From positions 1 through 15,292 of the forward strand of contig URDM01000069.1 of assembly GCA_900546575.1 (NCBI GenBank): a stretch of DNA of 15,292 nucleotides, written 5' to 3'. Origin of the DNA: an uncultured Prevotella sp. (lineage in GTDB: Bacteria > Bacteroidota > Bacteroidia > Bacteroidales > Bacteroidaceae). Under the pieces are notes generated by a model that searched no databases, was not told where the DNA came from, and saw only the letters and a program-made list of their open reading frames with translations. Positions 14,748 to 15,292 of the stretch are shown one piece after another (positions within the stretch are counted from its first letter, which is position 1; every line of letters starts with the position of its first letter). The translations under genes and the position numbers were made by a program.

Positions 14748-14797
14748 TTGTGGGCCATTATGGACTCGTGAGGACCATAATTATCTGATAACTTTGC
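14748..14797 (+). promoter_or_regulatory. Promoter/operator, copy 2 of the duplicated module
   Basis: This block matches 4185-4234 at 41 of 50 positions, including CCATTATGG (14755-14763) and the exact stretch ATCTGATAACTTTGC ending at 14797. The -7 element is TAACTTTG at 14789-14796. The -33 position reads TCG instead of TTG, so this copy may be weaker or need an activator. ATTATGG (14757-14763) and CCATAAT (14775-14781) form a perfect inverted repeat around it. It lies 81 bp before the ATG at 14879. Confidence 0.75.
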
Positions 14798-14878
14798 CAT
14801 TGCTTAAATTATAAATCATAAAAAAGAGAAGCCGAATCGCTTGAAAGGACGTAGGTAAAAATCTAAAAATATAATGAT

Positions 14879-15232
14879 ATGGAAATAAAGGAGCTTAATG
14901 TAGATCGTCATGATTGTGGCAAGTATGCTTGCTTTTCTACTAGTGGTTCTGAAAGCTTTGCCCGTTTTTATTTTAATGATGACGGTTCAATAAACGAGAA
15001 ACTCACGTACTCGAAACATTACTATGAACAATTGCATCCTAAAGAAAGTAAGGTAAAAGAAAAAAGTGAGAAAGAAGAGGATGATTTTGACACAAGCTCA
15101 AGCTTTATGTCATATAGTTCAAGCTCTTCTGATAGTTCTGATAGCAATGATAGTGCTGTAAAGAAAATTATAAATAGTAGCTTTGGTAAGATTGTTTTTA
15201 CCATCATACCTATACTATCAATAGTTCGTTAA
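14879..15232 (+). CDS. Small acidic protein with Ser/Asp linker and hydrophobic C-terminus, unknown function
   Basis: This 117-residue protein has a folded-looking N-terminal part (about 1-55, with FARFYFNDDGSINEKL). A Lys/Glu stretch (about 55-68) and a Ser/Asp-rich linker (about 70-92) follow. The end is a short hydrophobic segment, KIVFTIIPILSIV (104-116), and a final Arg. The tail could be a membrane anchor but is short for a full helix, so the gene may be truncated. I recognise no family. It sits behind the second copy of the promoter that also precedes the SPFH-protease operon, which suggests that it is expressed with that operon. Composition is strongly A/T-rich. The remaining 60 bp of the window (15233-15292) hold no gene I can support. 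Confidence 0.6.
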   Translation: MEIKELNVDRHDCGKYACFSTSGSESFARFYFNDDGSINEKLTYSKHYYEQLHPKESKVKEKSEKEEDDFDTSSSFMSYSSSSSDSSDSNDSAVKKIINSSFGKIVFTIIPILSIVR

Positions 15233-15292
15233 AATTTGAGATAAAGGCTAAGCAGTTTTACGCTGCCAGCCAAAGAGTTCTTTGATAGTATG

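Noticed and set aside
15245..15292. An open frame at the right edge whose translation (LPAKEFFDS) loosely resembles the start of the nuclease protein (LSSKELFHS).
   Set aside because: Only 16 codons are visible, a stop lies directly upstream, and no ATG precedes the similar stretch. The match is too short to call a partial gene.

Overview
The window looks like a chromosomal segment from a Bacteroidota species, most likely a Prevotella-type gut or oral organism. The signs are promoters of the Bacteroidota type (TAnnTTTG at -7 with TTG about 20 bp upstream), A/T-rich leaders without Shine-Dalgarno sequences, and a TonB-dependent receptor with a carboxypeptidase-regulatory-like N-terminal domain. 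The genus is inferred by eye. All ten genes I support lie on the + strand.

Region 1 (1-4180) is a two-gene outer-membrane or periplasmic module. A REP-like pair of palindromes and a leader with one or two promoters come first. They are followed by an exported ACP5-like metallophosphoesterase (220-1242) and, 30 bp later, a complete TonB-dependent receptor (1273-4089). A 27-bp terminator hairpin closes the unit. The pair probably releases phosphate from, and imports, a phosphorylated or metal-containing nutrient; the substrate cannot be read from the sequence.

Region 2 (4185-12130) is a compact operon of unusual composition. It starts from a clear promoter and encodes: a 67-aa two-helix membrane protein; a 917-aa protein with a zinc ribbon at each end, a split SPFH/band-7-like domain and a very long coiled coil; a 903-aa caspase-fold (gingipain-like, C25-type) protease; a second SPFH protein ending in a GYF_2 domain; and a TerB-like/zinc-ribbon protein with a C-terminal membrane anchor.

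Region 3 (12131-15292) is visibly more A/T-rich. It holds a paralogue of the TerB-like/zinc-ribbon protein whose reading frame is broken (or recoded) at a run of nine A's, a PD-(D/E)XK nuclease-family protein, and a small acidic protein with a Ser/Asp linker and hydrophobic tail. That last gene is preceded by a second copy of the 50-bp promoter that drives region 2 (41 of 50 bases identical), which implies that the two are controlled together.

Regions 2 and 3 together look like a membrane-associated stress or defence system: SPFH scaffolds, zinc-ribbon/TerB-like adaptors, a caspase-like protease and possibly a nuclease. A short helical module with a conserved 'DG' recurs in three of its proteins, and Pro/Met-rich linkers recur beside a GYF_2 domain that could bind them. 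The proposed system and its function are inference. The domains, motifs, repeated promoter and frameshift are directly visible. No RNA genes, CRISPR arrays, transposases or complete insertion sequences were seen.
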